Assembly: GCA_011525015.1 (NCBI GenBank)
Contig: WTJC01000001.1
Span: forward strand, 1,241 to 62,103
DNA: 60,863 nt
Origin: Flavobacteriales bacterium
Lineage (GTDB): Bacteria > Bacteroidota > Bacteroidia > Flavobacteriales > Flavobacteriaceae
Reading direction: 5' to 3'
A model generated the notes under the pieces. That model made no database searches and had not been told where the DNA came from. It saw only the letters and a list, made by a program, of their open reading frames with translations. Of the stretch, positions 47,699 to 56,014 are shown piece after piece (the stretch's first letter is position 1; each line of letters begins with the position of its first letter). Made by a program: the position numbers and the translations under genes.

Positions 47699-49237
47699 AT
47701 GAATACGGTTTTATTTGTTTCTGCTGAAAACGACGGCATTCCAAATTGTAAAGCTGGGGGTATGGGCGATGTGGTTCGCGATGTCCCCAGACTTATTTCT
47801 GAAAGAGGCGATAAGGCCTATGTCGTTACTCCCTCGTATTCCAGACTTCACCAAAACGGACGCTTTTTAACTGAAATTAAGGTGGAGTTGAGAGGTGTAG
47901 AATACAAGACTGCACTTTATCAAGTACCGCCCAAAAAAAAGTTTGCCAATTTAAACCACTATGTGATTCATCATCCAGAAATCACAGCTGGTAATATTGC
48001 ACATATTTATCACAACGATATTGAACAGCCTTTTTACAATGATGCTATTAAATATTTCATTTTTTGTACGGCTGTTGCTAAAGCGGTGGTAGATGGTGCT
48101 TTTGGAGCGCTAGATATTGTTCATCTTCACGATTGGCACACCAGTGCTATGCTTATTTTGAGAAAATTCGATGAGGCTTATCAAAAATTGCAATCCATTC
48201 GCTTTGTGTATACCATCCATAATTTGGCAATTCAAGGTATACGACCTTTTAGAGACAATTACGCGTCTTTAGAACACTGGTTTCCTCACTTAAAGTACGA
48301 TGAAAAGGTATTAAAGGATGATAGGTATGAGGACTGTATTAATCTTATGGCCATTGGTATACGGCTGTCTGATGCCGTGCATACCGTTTCTCCATCTTAT
48401 AAGGAGGATGTAGTTAAAGCAAGTACCCCACCTATATTTATTGGAGGAGAGGGCTTAGAATACGACCTGAAAAAAGCAGATAAAGAAGGACGACTTCACG
48501 GTATTCTCAACGGTTGTAACTACGCCAATATTCGCAAAGCAAAAAAAGGCGTACTCTATACCAATATTGTCAAGGCTATTTTTCCATGGCTTCAAGAAGA
48601 ATCTAAAAAGTACAAGGCTGATTTTTTAGCACATACTGGGGAAAAGGTCTTTGAATTAATCGAAAATAGACCTCGATTTGTGATGTCGAGTGTCGCTAGA
48701 TTGACCGAGCAAAAATTCTACTTTTTCTTAAAATCTCCTGAGACCTTTGAATTGATTTTGCAAAAGTTAAAAAAGATCGACGGGGTGATGATACTTTTAG
48801 GTACCGGAGCACCCGAGTACGAAGAATTGTTTAGAGGTTTTAGTTATAAGCATTCGAATTTCATTTTTATCAATGGACAATCCGAAGACGTTATCGACAG
48901 TATATATCTTGAGTCAGATCTTTATTTCATGCCAAGTTTATTCGAACCCTGTGGTATCAGTCAAATGCTGGCCATGCGAAATGGACATCCCTGTTTAGTG
49001 CATCACACAGGAGGTCTTATTGACACGGTAGATCATCTTGAAACTGGCTTTTGTTTTTCGGGCAAAACCTTGAATCAGAAGCTTAAAAACATGCTTAAAG
49101 AACTCGATAATGCCATTGAGATTTTTACCAATGAGCCTGCAGTTTGGAAGCAAATTTCAAAGCGTGCAAAAGCAAAGCGTTTTACCTGGAAAAAAAATCT
49201 CAACTTATACTATAAACGACTCTATCATCTCTCATAG
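47699..49237 (+). CDS. glgA: glycogen/starch synthase (GT5)
   Basis: 512 residues, GT-B fold. The ADP-glucose-binding N-terminal motif is KAGGMGDVVRDVP (the family's KxGGL/MGDV), VHLHDWHTSAM is the conserved histidine region, and the C-terminal domain holds SLFEPCGISQMLAMRNGHP with the catalytic glutamate and HTGGLIDTV. It elongates alpha-1,4-glucan from ADP-glucose. glgB and glgC are not adjacent. It lies 11 bp after eno and could be co-transcribed. Confidence 0.88.
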   Translation: MNTVLFVSAENDGIPNCKAGGMGDVVRDVPRLISERGDKAYVVTPSYSRLHQNGRFLTEIKVELRGVEYKTALYQVPPKKKFANLNHYVIHHPEITAGNIAHIYHNDIEQPFYNDAIKYFIFCTAVAKAVVDGAFGALDIVHLHDWHTSAMLILRKFDEAYQKLQSIRFVYTIHNLAIQGIRPFRDNYASLEHWFPHLKYDEKVLKDDRYEDCINLMAIGIRLSDAVHTVSPSYKEDVVKASTPPIFIGGEGLEYDLKKADKEGRLHGILNGCNYANIRKAKKGVLYTNIVKAIFPWLQEESKKYKADFLAHTGEKVFELIENRPRFVMSSVARLTEQKFYFFLKSPETFELILQKLKKIDGVMILLGTGAPEYEELFRGFSYKHSNFIFINGQSEDVIDSIYLESDLYFMPSLFEPCGISQMLAMRNGHPCLVHHTGGLIDTVDHLETGFCFSGKTLNQKLKNMLKELDNAIEIFTNEPAVWKQISKRAKAKRFTWKKNLNLYYKRLYHLS

Positions 49238-49239
49238 GC

Positions 49240-49271
49240 TTTAGAAAATCATAGCTTATGTCTTATATTTG
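49240..49271 (+). promoter_or_regulatory. gltA promoter, TTTA-N20-TATATTTG
   Basis: A perfect -7 box TATATTTG at 49264-49271, 20 nt before the gltA ATG, with an imperfect -33 TTTA at 49240-49243, 20 nt upstream. The -7 match is strong, the -33 weak. Confidence 0.55.
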
Positions 49272-49291
49272 TAGTCCAAAAAAACAAACCT

Positions 49292-50575
49292 ATGTCCGAT
49301 AAAGCAACACTTATTTTAAACGATAAATCTTATGAACTTCCTTTAGTTAAAGGAACAGAGAATGAAATAGGTATTGATATCAAATCTCTGAGAGCGAGCA
49401 CAGGAGCAATAACGCTGGATCCTGGATTTAAGAATACCGGATCATGTGAAAGCTCAATTACGTATCTCGATGGCGAAAAGGGAATTCTGCGCTATGCAGG
49501 TTACGCTATTGAAGATTTGACCAATCGCGCTAATTTCTTAGAGGTTGCTTATCTGCTCATTTTTGGTGAATTACCGAATGAAGCCCAGTACAACAAGTTT
49601 TTTGACGACATCAAAAAACAGTCTTATGTAAATTACAATATGGTGCGCATTCTGGATGGATTTCCAAAATCAGCACATCCTATGGGGGTTTTGGCGTCTC
49701 TCACTAGTGCATTAATTTCATTTAATCCAAAAACGGTCGATGTAGAATCTGATGAAGAAATGTATAAAGCCATTGTAAAAATTATGGCGAAGTTTCCGGT
49801 GTTGACTGCTTGGGTTTTTAGAAATAGTAAAGACGAAGTTTTGACTGAATCTGATTCTGATCTGGATTATGTTGAGAATTTATGTCAAATGTTTTTTAAG
49901 GAAGAAGGTAAAAAATATGAGCAAAATCCAGTTATTGTCAATGCGCTCAATCAGCTTTTAATTTTGCATGCCGATCACGAACAGAACTGCTCAACATCAA
50001 CAGTACGTATCGTTGGATCATCACATGCAGGTTTATTTGCATCGATCTCTGCCGGAATCTCTGCGCTATGGGGTAGATTACACGGAGGTGCAAATCAGGC
50101 TGTTTTAGAAATGCTTGACGCTATCATGGAAGATGGTGGAGACACCAAGAAATTCATGCAAAAGGCAAAGGATAAGAACGACCCATTTCGTCTTATGGGC
50201 TTTGGGCATAGAGTCTACAAAAACTTCGACCCAAGGGCGCGCATCATAAAAAAGGCCGCTGATGAGGTGTTAAATGATCTTGGAGTAAGTGATCCTGTCT
50301 TGGATATTGCAAAGGGTCTAGAAGAAGAAGCGCTGAAAGATTCTTACTTCGTAGACCGCAAATTATATCCCAATGTAGATTTCTATTCGGGTGTTATTTA
50401 TAAGGCTATTGGAATACCTGTAGAGATGTTTACGGTGATGTTTGCATTGGGAAGACTGCCAGGATGGATTGGGCAGTGGAGAGAAATGCGTTTACAAAAA
50501 CAGCCTATTGGTCGACCACGACAAATTTATGTAGGGCCAACTCATAGAGAATTTAAACCCTTAGCGGAGCGTTAA
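49292..50575 (+). CDS. gltA: citrate synthase
   Basis: Type II citrate synthase of 427 residues; condenses acetyl-CoA and oxaloacetate to start the TCA cycle. Active-site histidines and aspartate are in HADHEQNCSTSTVRIVGSS, RLHGGANQAVLEML, GFGHRVYKNFDPRA and the later VDFYSGVIYKAIG (catalytic Asp). The N-terminus with a short beta domain (LNDKSYELPLVKGTENEIGI) is usual for the hexameric type. It ends with interlocked stop codons against the hypothetical gene on the other strand. Confidence 0.97.
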   Translation: MSDKATLILNDKSYELPLVKGTENEIGIDIKSLRASTGAITLDPGFKNTGSCESSITYLDGEKGILRYAGYAIEDLTNRANFLEVAYLLIFGELPNEAQYNKFFDDIKKQSYVNYNMVRILDGFPKSAHPMGVLASLTSALISFNPKTVDVESDEEMYKAIVKIMAKFPVLTAWVFRNSKDEVLTESDSDLDYVENLCQMFFKEEGKKYEQNPVIVNALNQLLILHADHEQNCSTSTVRIVGSSHAGLFASISAGISALWGRLHGGANQAVLEMLDAIMEDGGDTKKFMQKAKDKNDPFRLMGFGHRVYKNFDPRARIIKKAADEVLNDLGVSDPVLDIAKGLEEEALKDSYFVDRKLYPNVDFYSGVIYKAIGIPVEMFTVMFALGRLPGWIGQWREMRLQKQPIGRPRQIYVGPTHREFKPLAER

Positions 50576-50985
50576 TTCGTTGCAATCTGTTTAGCTTTCT
50601 CGCTTAGTAGTCTCTTCATAAAGTTAGAGACCTGCTTGTTATATACTTCAAAGGTAATTTTGTGCTGATCACAGAACACTGCACTACTGTCCTTTTCGCC
50701 TTTGAAAAGTGATAGTTTGAAATACGGAATCACTAGGGCGTAATTCTCGAGTCTTGAATGGAACCTCACAATAATCCCCTTTGGTCTTAACTCAATATTG
50801 GCAACATTTCTGTTTGTGTTTTTATTGAGTAAGGAAAGGATTTCTTTAGAGGCCGTTCGAATTCGCATTTGAGGACTTCCCACTCCTGACATTTTGATTC
50901 GTTCAAAAAAGCTAAAAGGCGTTCCTACAAGAGTGTCAATTTCTTGATTGACTTTTTTATCGTTATATGAAGTATTTACTAGCAC
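50572..50985 (-). CDS. hypothetical protein without an ATG start
   Basis: About 137 residues from a GTG; the same frame reaches a TTG at 51036 (154 residues), and the first ATG is only at residue 49 of that longer frame. A near-consensus -7 box on this strand (TATTTTTA, 51005-51012) lies 19 nt before the GTG, which is why I prefer it. The protein is rich in Lys/Arg/Ser with a strand-rich middle (NVANIELRPKGIIVRFHSRL, YALVIPYFKLSLF) and a C-terminal helix. No signal peptide, membrane segment or recognised domain. It is divergent from argS and tail to tail with gltA. Confidence 0.55.
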   Translation of the reverse strand: MLVNTSYNDKKVNQEIDTLVGTPFSFFERIKMSGVGSPQMRIRTASKEILSLLNKNTNRNVANIELRPKGIIVRFHSRLENYALVIPYFKLSLFKGEKDSSAVFCDQHKITFEVYNKQVSNFMKRLLSEKAKQIATN

Positions 50986-51014
50986 TGAACAATCAAATTC
51001 CTTGTAAAAATAAT

Positions 51015-51022
51015 TAGTTTTG
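51015..51022 (+). promoter_or_regulatory. -7 promoter element (TAGTTTTG) of argS
   Basis: TAGTTTTG fits TAnnTTTG and lies 19 nt before the argS ATG, the same spacing as other promoters here. No -33 box is clear. A minus-strand element (51005-51012) borders it for the divergent gene. Confidence 0.4.
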
Positions 51023-51041
51023 CAGCATCGAGTCAAGAATT

Positions 51042-52823
51042 ATGCAGGATATCAAAGAAATACTAAGCAAATCATTCAAACAGGCTATAATCGCCTTATT
51101 TGATCAAGAGATTGACGCATTTGAAATTCAACCTACACGAAAAGAATTTGAGGGTGATTACACCCTTGTCGTATTCCCTTTATTGAGATTGCTTAAGTCA
51201 AATCCTCAAGAGTTGGCAACGAAAATCGGAACTTATGTCTGTGATCATACGGCTGAGGTTAAAGATTTCAATGTGGTAAAAGGTTTTTTAAATCTGAGTT
51301 TGAGCGATTCGTATTTCAAAAACTTAATGCAAGATATTCATCAAACTCCTGATTTTGGTCGACATCAAAACAATGGAAAAGTTGTTATGGTAGAATATTC
51401 TTCTCCTAATACAAACAAACCCTTGCACCTCGGGCATATTCGAAATAACCTCTTAGGTTATGCAGTGGCAGAGATATTGAAGGCCTCAGGCTCAAAAGTA
51501 TACAAGACTCAAATCATTAATGATCGAGGTATTCACATATGTAAATCCATGGTGGCATGGCGCAAATTTGGTAATGGTGAAACGCCAGAAAGCAGTGGGC
51601 AAAAAGGAGACCACTTAGTAGGTAAGTACTACGTGCTCTTCGATCAGAAATACAGAGAACAAAAGCAAGAATTACAGCAACAAGGTTTAAGTGAAGAAGA
51701 AGCTTCAAAGGAGGCCCCTATTTTTAAAGAGGCACAAAAGATGCTTCTTCAATGGGAAGCTTCTGATAAAGAAACAGTGGCCTTGTGGGAAACAATGAAT
51801 TCTTGGGTGTACAGTGGTTTTTCTCAAACCTATGATCGATTAGGGGTTGATTTTGATCAGCTCTATTACGAGAGTGACACTTATTTATTGGGTAAAGAAG
51901 TAGTTCAAGAAGGATTAGATAAAGGAATTTTCTTTACCAAAGAAGACGGGAGCGTCTGGATTGATCTTACTCCTGACGGCTTAGACGAAAAAATTGTGCT
52001 TCGCTCTGACGGTACTGCGGTTTATATGACTCAAGATATTGGAACTGCAATTCAGCGCGTTAAAGATTATCAAGACATTACAGGGATGGTTTACACCGTA
52101 GGTAATGAACAAGATTATCACTTTAAGGTGTTGTTTTTGATTCTGAGTAAACTTGGCTACGACTGGTCTAAAGATTTATATCACCTGAGTTATGGAATGG
52201 TAGACTTACCTTCTGGAAAGATGAAGAGCAGGGAAGGAACTGTTGTTGATGCGGATGATTTGATGCAAGACATGCACAACACAGCTAAGAACATATCAGA
52301 AGAGCTGGGCAAAATAGAAGATTTTACAGACGCACAAAAAGAGGATTTGTTCGATGTTATAGGATTAGGAGCCTTGAAATATCATATTTTAAAAGTTGAC
52401 CCTAGAAAGCGCATTTTATTTGATCCTCAAGAATCTGTGGATTTTCAAGGAAATACAGGACCCTTTATTCAGTATACCTATGCGAGAATTCAATCGATAT
52501 TAAGAAAGAATACAAACGATCTTCAAGGAGTTCAAATTGATTCTTCTATTTCGTTTGAAGGGATTGAAAAGGAATTGATCAAAAATCTAAATCAGTTTCC
52601 TGAAACGATTGCGCTGGCTGCTAATCAATATTCTCCTGCCCTCGTTGCCAATTATACCTACCAATTGGTGAAGACTTTCAATTCATTTTATCAGCAGTTA
52701 TCTATACTGGGAGAAGAAGATGAAGGTAAAAAAGTTTTTCGTTTGATTTTGGCTCACAATACGGCCGAAGTAATTGAAGATGCGATGGCTTTGTTGGGAA
52801 TTCGGGTTCCTCAACGAATGTAA
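51042..52823 (+). CDS. argS: arginyl-tRNA synthetase
   Basis: Class I synthetase of 593 residues. After the N-terminal Add-1 tRNA-binding domain come the HIGH motif (SSPNTNKPLHLGHIRNN, about 123-140) and the KMSKS-equivalent KMKSREGTVVDADD near residue 392; the C-terminal DALR anticodon-binding domain ends in GIRVPQRM. The substitution of KMSKS by KMKSRE-type sequence is normal in many bacterial ArgRS. It ends before a bidirectional terminator shared with the proteorhodopsin gene. Confidence 0.97.
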   Translation: MQDIKEILSKSFKQAIIALFDQEIDAFEIQPTRKEFEGDYTLVVFPLLRLLKSNPQELATKIGTYVCDHTAEVKDFNVVKGFLNLSLSDSYFKNLMQDIHQTPDFGRHQNNGKVVMVEYSSPNTNKPLHLGHIRNNLLGYAVAEILKASGSKVYKTQIINDRGIHICKSMVAWRKFGNGETPESSGQKGDHLVGKYYVLFDQKYREQKQELQQQGLSEEEASKEAPIFKEAQKMLLQWEASDKETVALWETMNSWVYSGFSQTYDRLGVDFDQLYYESDTYLLGKEVVQEGLDKGIFFTKEDGSVWIDLTPDGLDEKIVLRSDGTAVYMTQDIGTAIQRVKDYQDITGMVYTVGNEQDYHFKVLFLILSKLGYDWSKDLYHLSYGMVDLPSGKMKSREGTVVDADDLMQDMHNTAKNISEELGKIEDFTDAQKEDLFDVIGLGALKYHILKVDPRKRILFDPQESVDFQGNTGPFIQYTYARIQSILRKNTNDLQGVQIDSSISFEGIEKELIKNLNQFPETIALAANQYSPALVANYTYQLVKTFNSFYQQLSILGEEDEGKKVFRLILAHNTAEVIEDAMALLGIRVPQRM

Positions 52824-52841
52824 AAAAAGAGTATAAAAAAA

Positions 52842-52864
52842 GGCCGTGAAAATCACGGCCTTTT
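52842..52864. terminator. bidirectional intrinsic terminator between argS and proteorhodopsin
   Basis: GGCCGTGA (52842-52849) pairs with TCACGGCC (52853-52860) across three bases. An A-run lies before it and a T-run after it, so it can stop transcription from argS on the plus strand and from the proteorhodopsin gene on the minus strand. Confidence 0.9.
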
Positions 52865-52885
52865 ATGCGTTTGCATCAATGCGGA

Positions 52886-53620
52886 TTATGACTCTCTTGC
52901 AGCTACAGCAGCGCCGTAAACTACTAGACCAAATCCAATTTTGTTCACTGCATCACCGATGTTGTAGATAACATCCATCGCTAATCCACCGAATATTCCT
53001 TCGTACCATCCAGGAGTACCTGCCATGTATCCGATTGGATAAATAGCCCATCCTACTAGTACAAACCAACATAGTGTTTTGTGTGCTTGAAGTGTAGCTC
53101 CTCCTGCCTGAACAGCAAGTGCTTTTGCTTTACCAAACCAAATGTCATAGACAATTACGAAGTAAGCAATTCCTGAAACTAATCCCCAGAACCAAGCTTG
53201 GTCTCTAGCAACAGCTTCTCCCCAGTAACCTGTAACAAGCATGATCACAGATAATAAGATGAGTCTCCACATCATTGATCTCTGAGCTCCTGCTACTTTG
53301 AGGATTAAATAAAATTCTACACACATTAAAGGTACAGTTAATACCCAGTCAACATATCTAAAGAATGTTGGTGATTCTCCGTTTGACGCCCAATAATCTC
53401 TCATGTACCAGTAGTGTACAGCAGCGATAAATGTAATCAAACCAGATACCAGAATAGAAGTTCTCCACTTAGAGTCGAAACTATTCATTGATAAAAAGAA
53501 AAAGGCTGATGCGGCCATCATGGCCATACAACCTACAAAAAAAGTGAAACCAACATAATCGTCAGTCGCAATTTTCGAAACGTCTGCCAACAATGGCATG
53601 TTAAGAAGTAGTGCTTTCAT
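52886..53620 (-). CDS. proteorhodopsin (light-driven proton pump, green type)
   Basis: Type I microbial rhodopsin of 244 residues, seven membrane helices. Asp91, Thr95 and Glu102 in RYVDWVLTVPLMCVEFYLIL form the DTE motif of proton-pumping proteorhodopsins (acceptor and donor carboxylates). Met99 takes the tuning position (105 in the standard numbering), where Leu/Met gives green and Gln blue absorption. His69 matches the conserved His75, and Lys226 in NIGDAVNKIGFG binds retinal. The window has no other rhodopsin. It faces blh across a 112-bp gap and is isolated from argS by a terminator, so it is a single-gene transcript. Confidence 0.97.
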   Translation of the reverse strand: MKALLLNMPLLADVSKIATDDYVGFTFFVGCMAMMAASAFFFLSMNSFDSKWRTSILVSGLITFIAAVHYWYMRDYWASNGESPTFFRYVDWVLTVPLMCVEFYLILKVAGAQRSMMWRLILLSVIMLVTGYWGEAVARDQAWFWGLVSGIAYFVIVYDIWFGKAKALAVQAGGATLQAHKTLCWFVLVGWAIYPIGYMAGTPGWYEGIFGGLAMDVIYNIGDAVNKIGFGLVVYGAAVAARES

Positions 53621-53645
53621 GTAGTATAGTTAATTTTTGTTTAAC

Positions 53646-53653
53646 CAAATATA
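53646..53653 (-). promoter_or_regulatory. -7 promoter element (TATATTTG) of the proteorhodopsin gene
   Basis: On the minus strand this is a perfect TATATTTG, 25 nt before the proteorhodopsin ATG. The nearest TTG upstream is only 14 nt away, shorter than usual, so the -33 box is uncertain. On the other strand a near-match (TAAAATTTG, 53706-53714) could serve blh. Confidence 0.5.
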
Positions 53654-53732
53654 TAATTAATTGAACACAATATCTTAATTTTAACAATAAATTTTTTCAA
53701 AAAAGTAAAATTTGATACAATAAATTAAGAAT

Positions 53733-54611
53733 TTGAAAATTCCCTATTTCATATTGAGCCTTGTCGGGCTGTGGATTTCCAACCTTTCTGCGGATTATTA
53801 CGAAGATATTTTCGCCTTGATTTTAATATTGAGTATTGGTTTAATACACGGAGCCAATGACTTACAAATTATTTCAGTCTTAAACAAAAAAGGAGTATTG
53901 AGAATGTCAGCGGCACAGAGCCTGGCCGTATATATATTCAGTGTTTTTGCGATTTTGTTAATTTTTTATCAATTCCAAAATTGGGCGCTTTTCTTTTTTT
54001 TGTTCATTAGTGCTTTTCACTTTGGTGAACAACACTTCAGTTTGTTGTTCGATCGCAAGGGATTCACCCGATTATTACTCTTTGCTATTTATGGTTTGGA
54101 GGTCTTTTTATTACTCTTCTTTTTTAATGCGGCAGAATCTTTGGCGGTCATTTCAGATATTGTAGGTTACGTAATTTCGTATCAAACCTTAGAATTGAGT
54201 TTACTCGTAAACACAATACTCATGGGACTCAGCTTTCTGTATTTTGGTTTGTACACCAAAGAACTTCGAATCAATATACTCTTTGAACTTCTAGTATTGG
54301 CCTTTCTCTCACTTATTTTTTACACGGCAACCTTACTGTGGTCATTTGCCATTTATTTTGTGATTTGGCACAGTGTACCTTCTATCATTCATCAATTGCA
54401 TACGATGTATAACGATTTATCTAAAGGATCGCTGTTTAAATATGTAAAAAATGGTTCATTGTATTGGGCTATGGCTTTGAGCGCATTTGTACTGTTGGTA
54501 TTCGTATTTAATATTGATGTGGTGAATTATAAATCCTATTTGGTGTACTTCTTGGCTGGAGTAACTTTTCCGCACGTATTAGTTATGGCTACCTTATTTA
54601 AAGATTCATAG
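53733..54611 (+). CDS. blh: beta-carotene 15,15'-dioxygenase, Brp/Blh family
   Basis: Membrane enzyme of 292 residues that cleaves beta-carotene to two retinals, the chromophore of the neighbouring rhodopsin. Conserved family histidines are visible: His39 with Asp43 in LIHGANDLQ, His96 and His101 in FHFGEQHFS, His213/220/223 in WHSVPSIIHQLH and His281 in FPHVLVM; these probably hold the iron. About seven hydrophobic segments alternate along the chain. The start is a TTG (frame lacks an earlier ATG or GTG), 18 nt after a near-consensus -7 box. Genes for carotene synthesis are not in the window. Confidence 0.93.
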   Translation: MKIPYFILSLVGLWISNLSADYYEDIFALILILSIGLIHGANDLQIISVLNKKGVLRMSAAQSLAVYIFSVFAILLIFYQFQNWALFFFLFISAFHFGEQHFSLLFDRKGFTRLLLFAIYGLEVFLLLFFFNAAESLAVISDIVGYVISYQTLELSLLVNTILMGLSFLYFGLYTKELRINILFELLVLAFLSLIFYTATLLWSFAIYFVIWHSVPSIIHQLHTMYNDLSKGSLFKYVKNGSLYWAMALSAFVLLVFVFNIDVVNYKSYLVYFLAGVTFPHVLVMATLFKDS

Positions 54612-54656
54612 CATCGTTGAAACTTTGTATTTTTACGACCCAAAAAGTAGACTTCT

Positions 54657-56003
54657 ATGTTCGAAAATTTAAGTGAGAAACTCGAAGGTGCCTTTAAACG
54701 TATAAAAGGCCAAGGAAAGATTAATGAGATTAATGTCGCTGAGACCCTCAAAGACATTAGAAGAGCGCTTTTGGATGCCGATGTCAATTTTAAAACGGCT
54801 AAGGCGTTCACCAACGCAGTAAAGGAAAAAGCTCTTGGGCAGGAAGTTTTGAACTCACTTCAGCCGGGTCAGTTAATGGTTAAAATTGTTCGTGATGAGC
54901 TGGCCTTGTTAATGGGTGGACAAAGCGTTGGTTTAGAATTACAGCAAAAACCTTCAGTTGTATTAATGGCGGGTTTACAAGGTTCGGGTAAAACAACTTT
55001 TTCGGGAAAACTAGCGAATTACCTCAAGACTAAGAAAGCGAAAAAGCCACTGCTTGTCGCATGTGATGTGTATCGTCCTGCGGCTATAGAACAGTTGAGT
55101 ATACTCGCAGCCCAAATAGGTGTTGACGTCTATTCGAATACAGAAGAAAAAAACCCATTAATCATTTCAAAAGAAGGGCTTGCTCAAGCCAAAACCAATG
55201 GAAATGATGTGGTAATCATAGATACCGCTGGTCGATTAGCAGTTGACCAAGCGCTCATGGATGAAATTAAAGGTATTTACGACGAGACCCGACCCGATGA
55301 AACCCTTTTTGTTGTGGATTCTATGACAGGTCAGGACGCCGTGAATACGGCCAAGGCATTTCACGATTTATTGAATTTTGATGGTGTGGTATTGACCAAG
55401 TTAGATGGTGATACTCGAGGTGGAGCTGCTTTGTCTATTAAGTCTGTGGTTGATAAACCCATTAAGTTCATCGGTACTGGAGAAAAGATGGAAGCACTTG
55501 ATGTCTTTCATCCGGACCGAATGGCTGACCGTATTTTGGGAATGGGCGATGTGGTCTCGCTTGTCGAACGAGCACAAGAACAATTCGATGAGGAACAGGC
55601 TCGTAAACTCCAGAAAAAAATTGCTAAAAATAAATTCGGCTTTGATGATTTCCTATCTCAGATTCAACAGATCAAAAAGATGGGGAATATGAAAGATTTG
55701 ATGGGGATGATTCCTGGAATGGGTAAAATGACCAAAGACTTAGATGTCGATAATGACTCGTTTAAACACATCGAGGCTATTATTCATAGTATGACACCTA
55801 AGGAGCGCTCTAATCCTTCACTGCTAAATTCATCTCGTAAAAAACGCATCGCTATGGGAAGTGGAAGAAGTATTCAAGAGGTCAATCAGCTCTTAAAACA
55901 GTTTACTCAAATGAGTAAGATGATGAAAATGATGCAAGGTGGTGGTGCTAGAAATATGATGCGAATGATGCAACAGCAAGGAGGACCAGGACGAATGTCT
56001 TAA
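54657..56003 (+). CDS. ffh: signal recognition particle protein Ffh
   Basis: SRP54 homologue of 448 residues. N domain (1-90) with LKDIRRALLDADVNFK, G domain with GLQGSGKTTFSGKLA (G1), DTAGRLAVDQALM (G3) and TKLDGDTRGGAALS (G4), and the Met-rich M domain with MSKMMKMMQGG near the end, which binds signal sequences and 4.5S RNA. It targets membrane proteins to the translocon. The 45-bp gap after blh holds a weak TATTTTTA box (54628-54635). Confidence 0.97.
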   Translation: MFENLSEKLEGAFKRIKGQGKINEINVAETLKDIRRALLDADVNFKTAKAFTNAVKEKALGQEVLNSLQPGQLMVKIVRDELALLMGGQSVGLELQQKPSVVLMAGLQGSGKTTFSGKLANYLKTKKAKKPLLVACDVYRPAAIEQLSILAAQIGVDVYSNTEEKNPLIISKEGLAQAKTNGNDVVIIDTAGRLAVDQALMDEIKGIYDETRPDETLFVVDSMTGQDAVNTAKAFHDLLNFDGVVLTKLDGDTRGGAALSIKSVVDKPIKFIGTGEKMEALDVFHPDRMADRILGMGDVVSLVERAQEQFDEEQARKLQKKIAKNKFGFDDFLSQIQQIKKMGNMKDLMGMIPGMGKMTKDLDVDNDSFKHIEAIIHSMTPKERSNPSLLNSSRKKRIAMGSGRSIQEVNQLLKQFTQMSKMMKMMQGGGARNMMRMMQQQGGPGRMS

Positions 56004-56014
56004 AAATAATAAGG

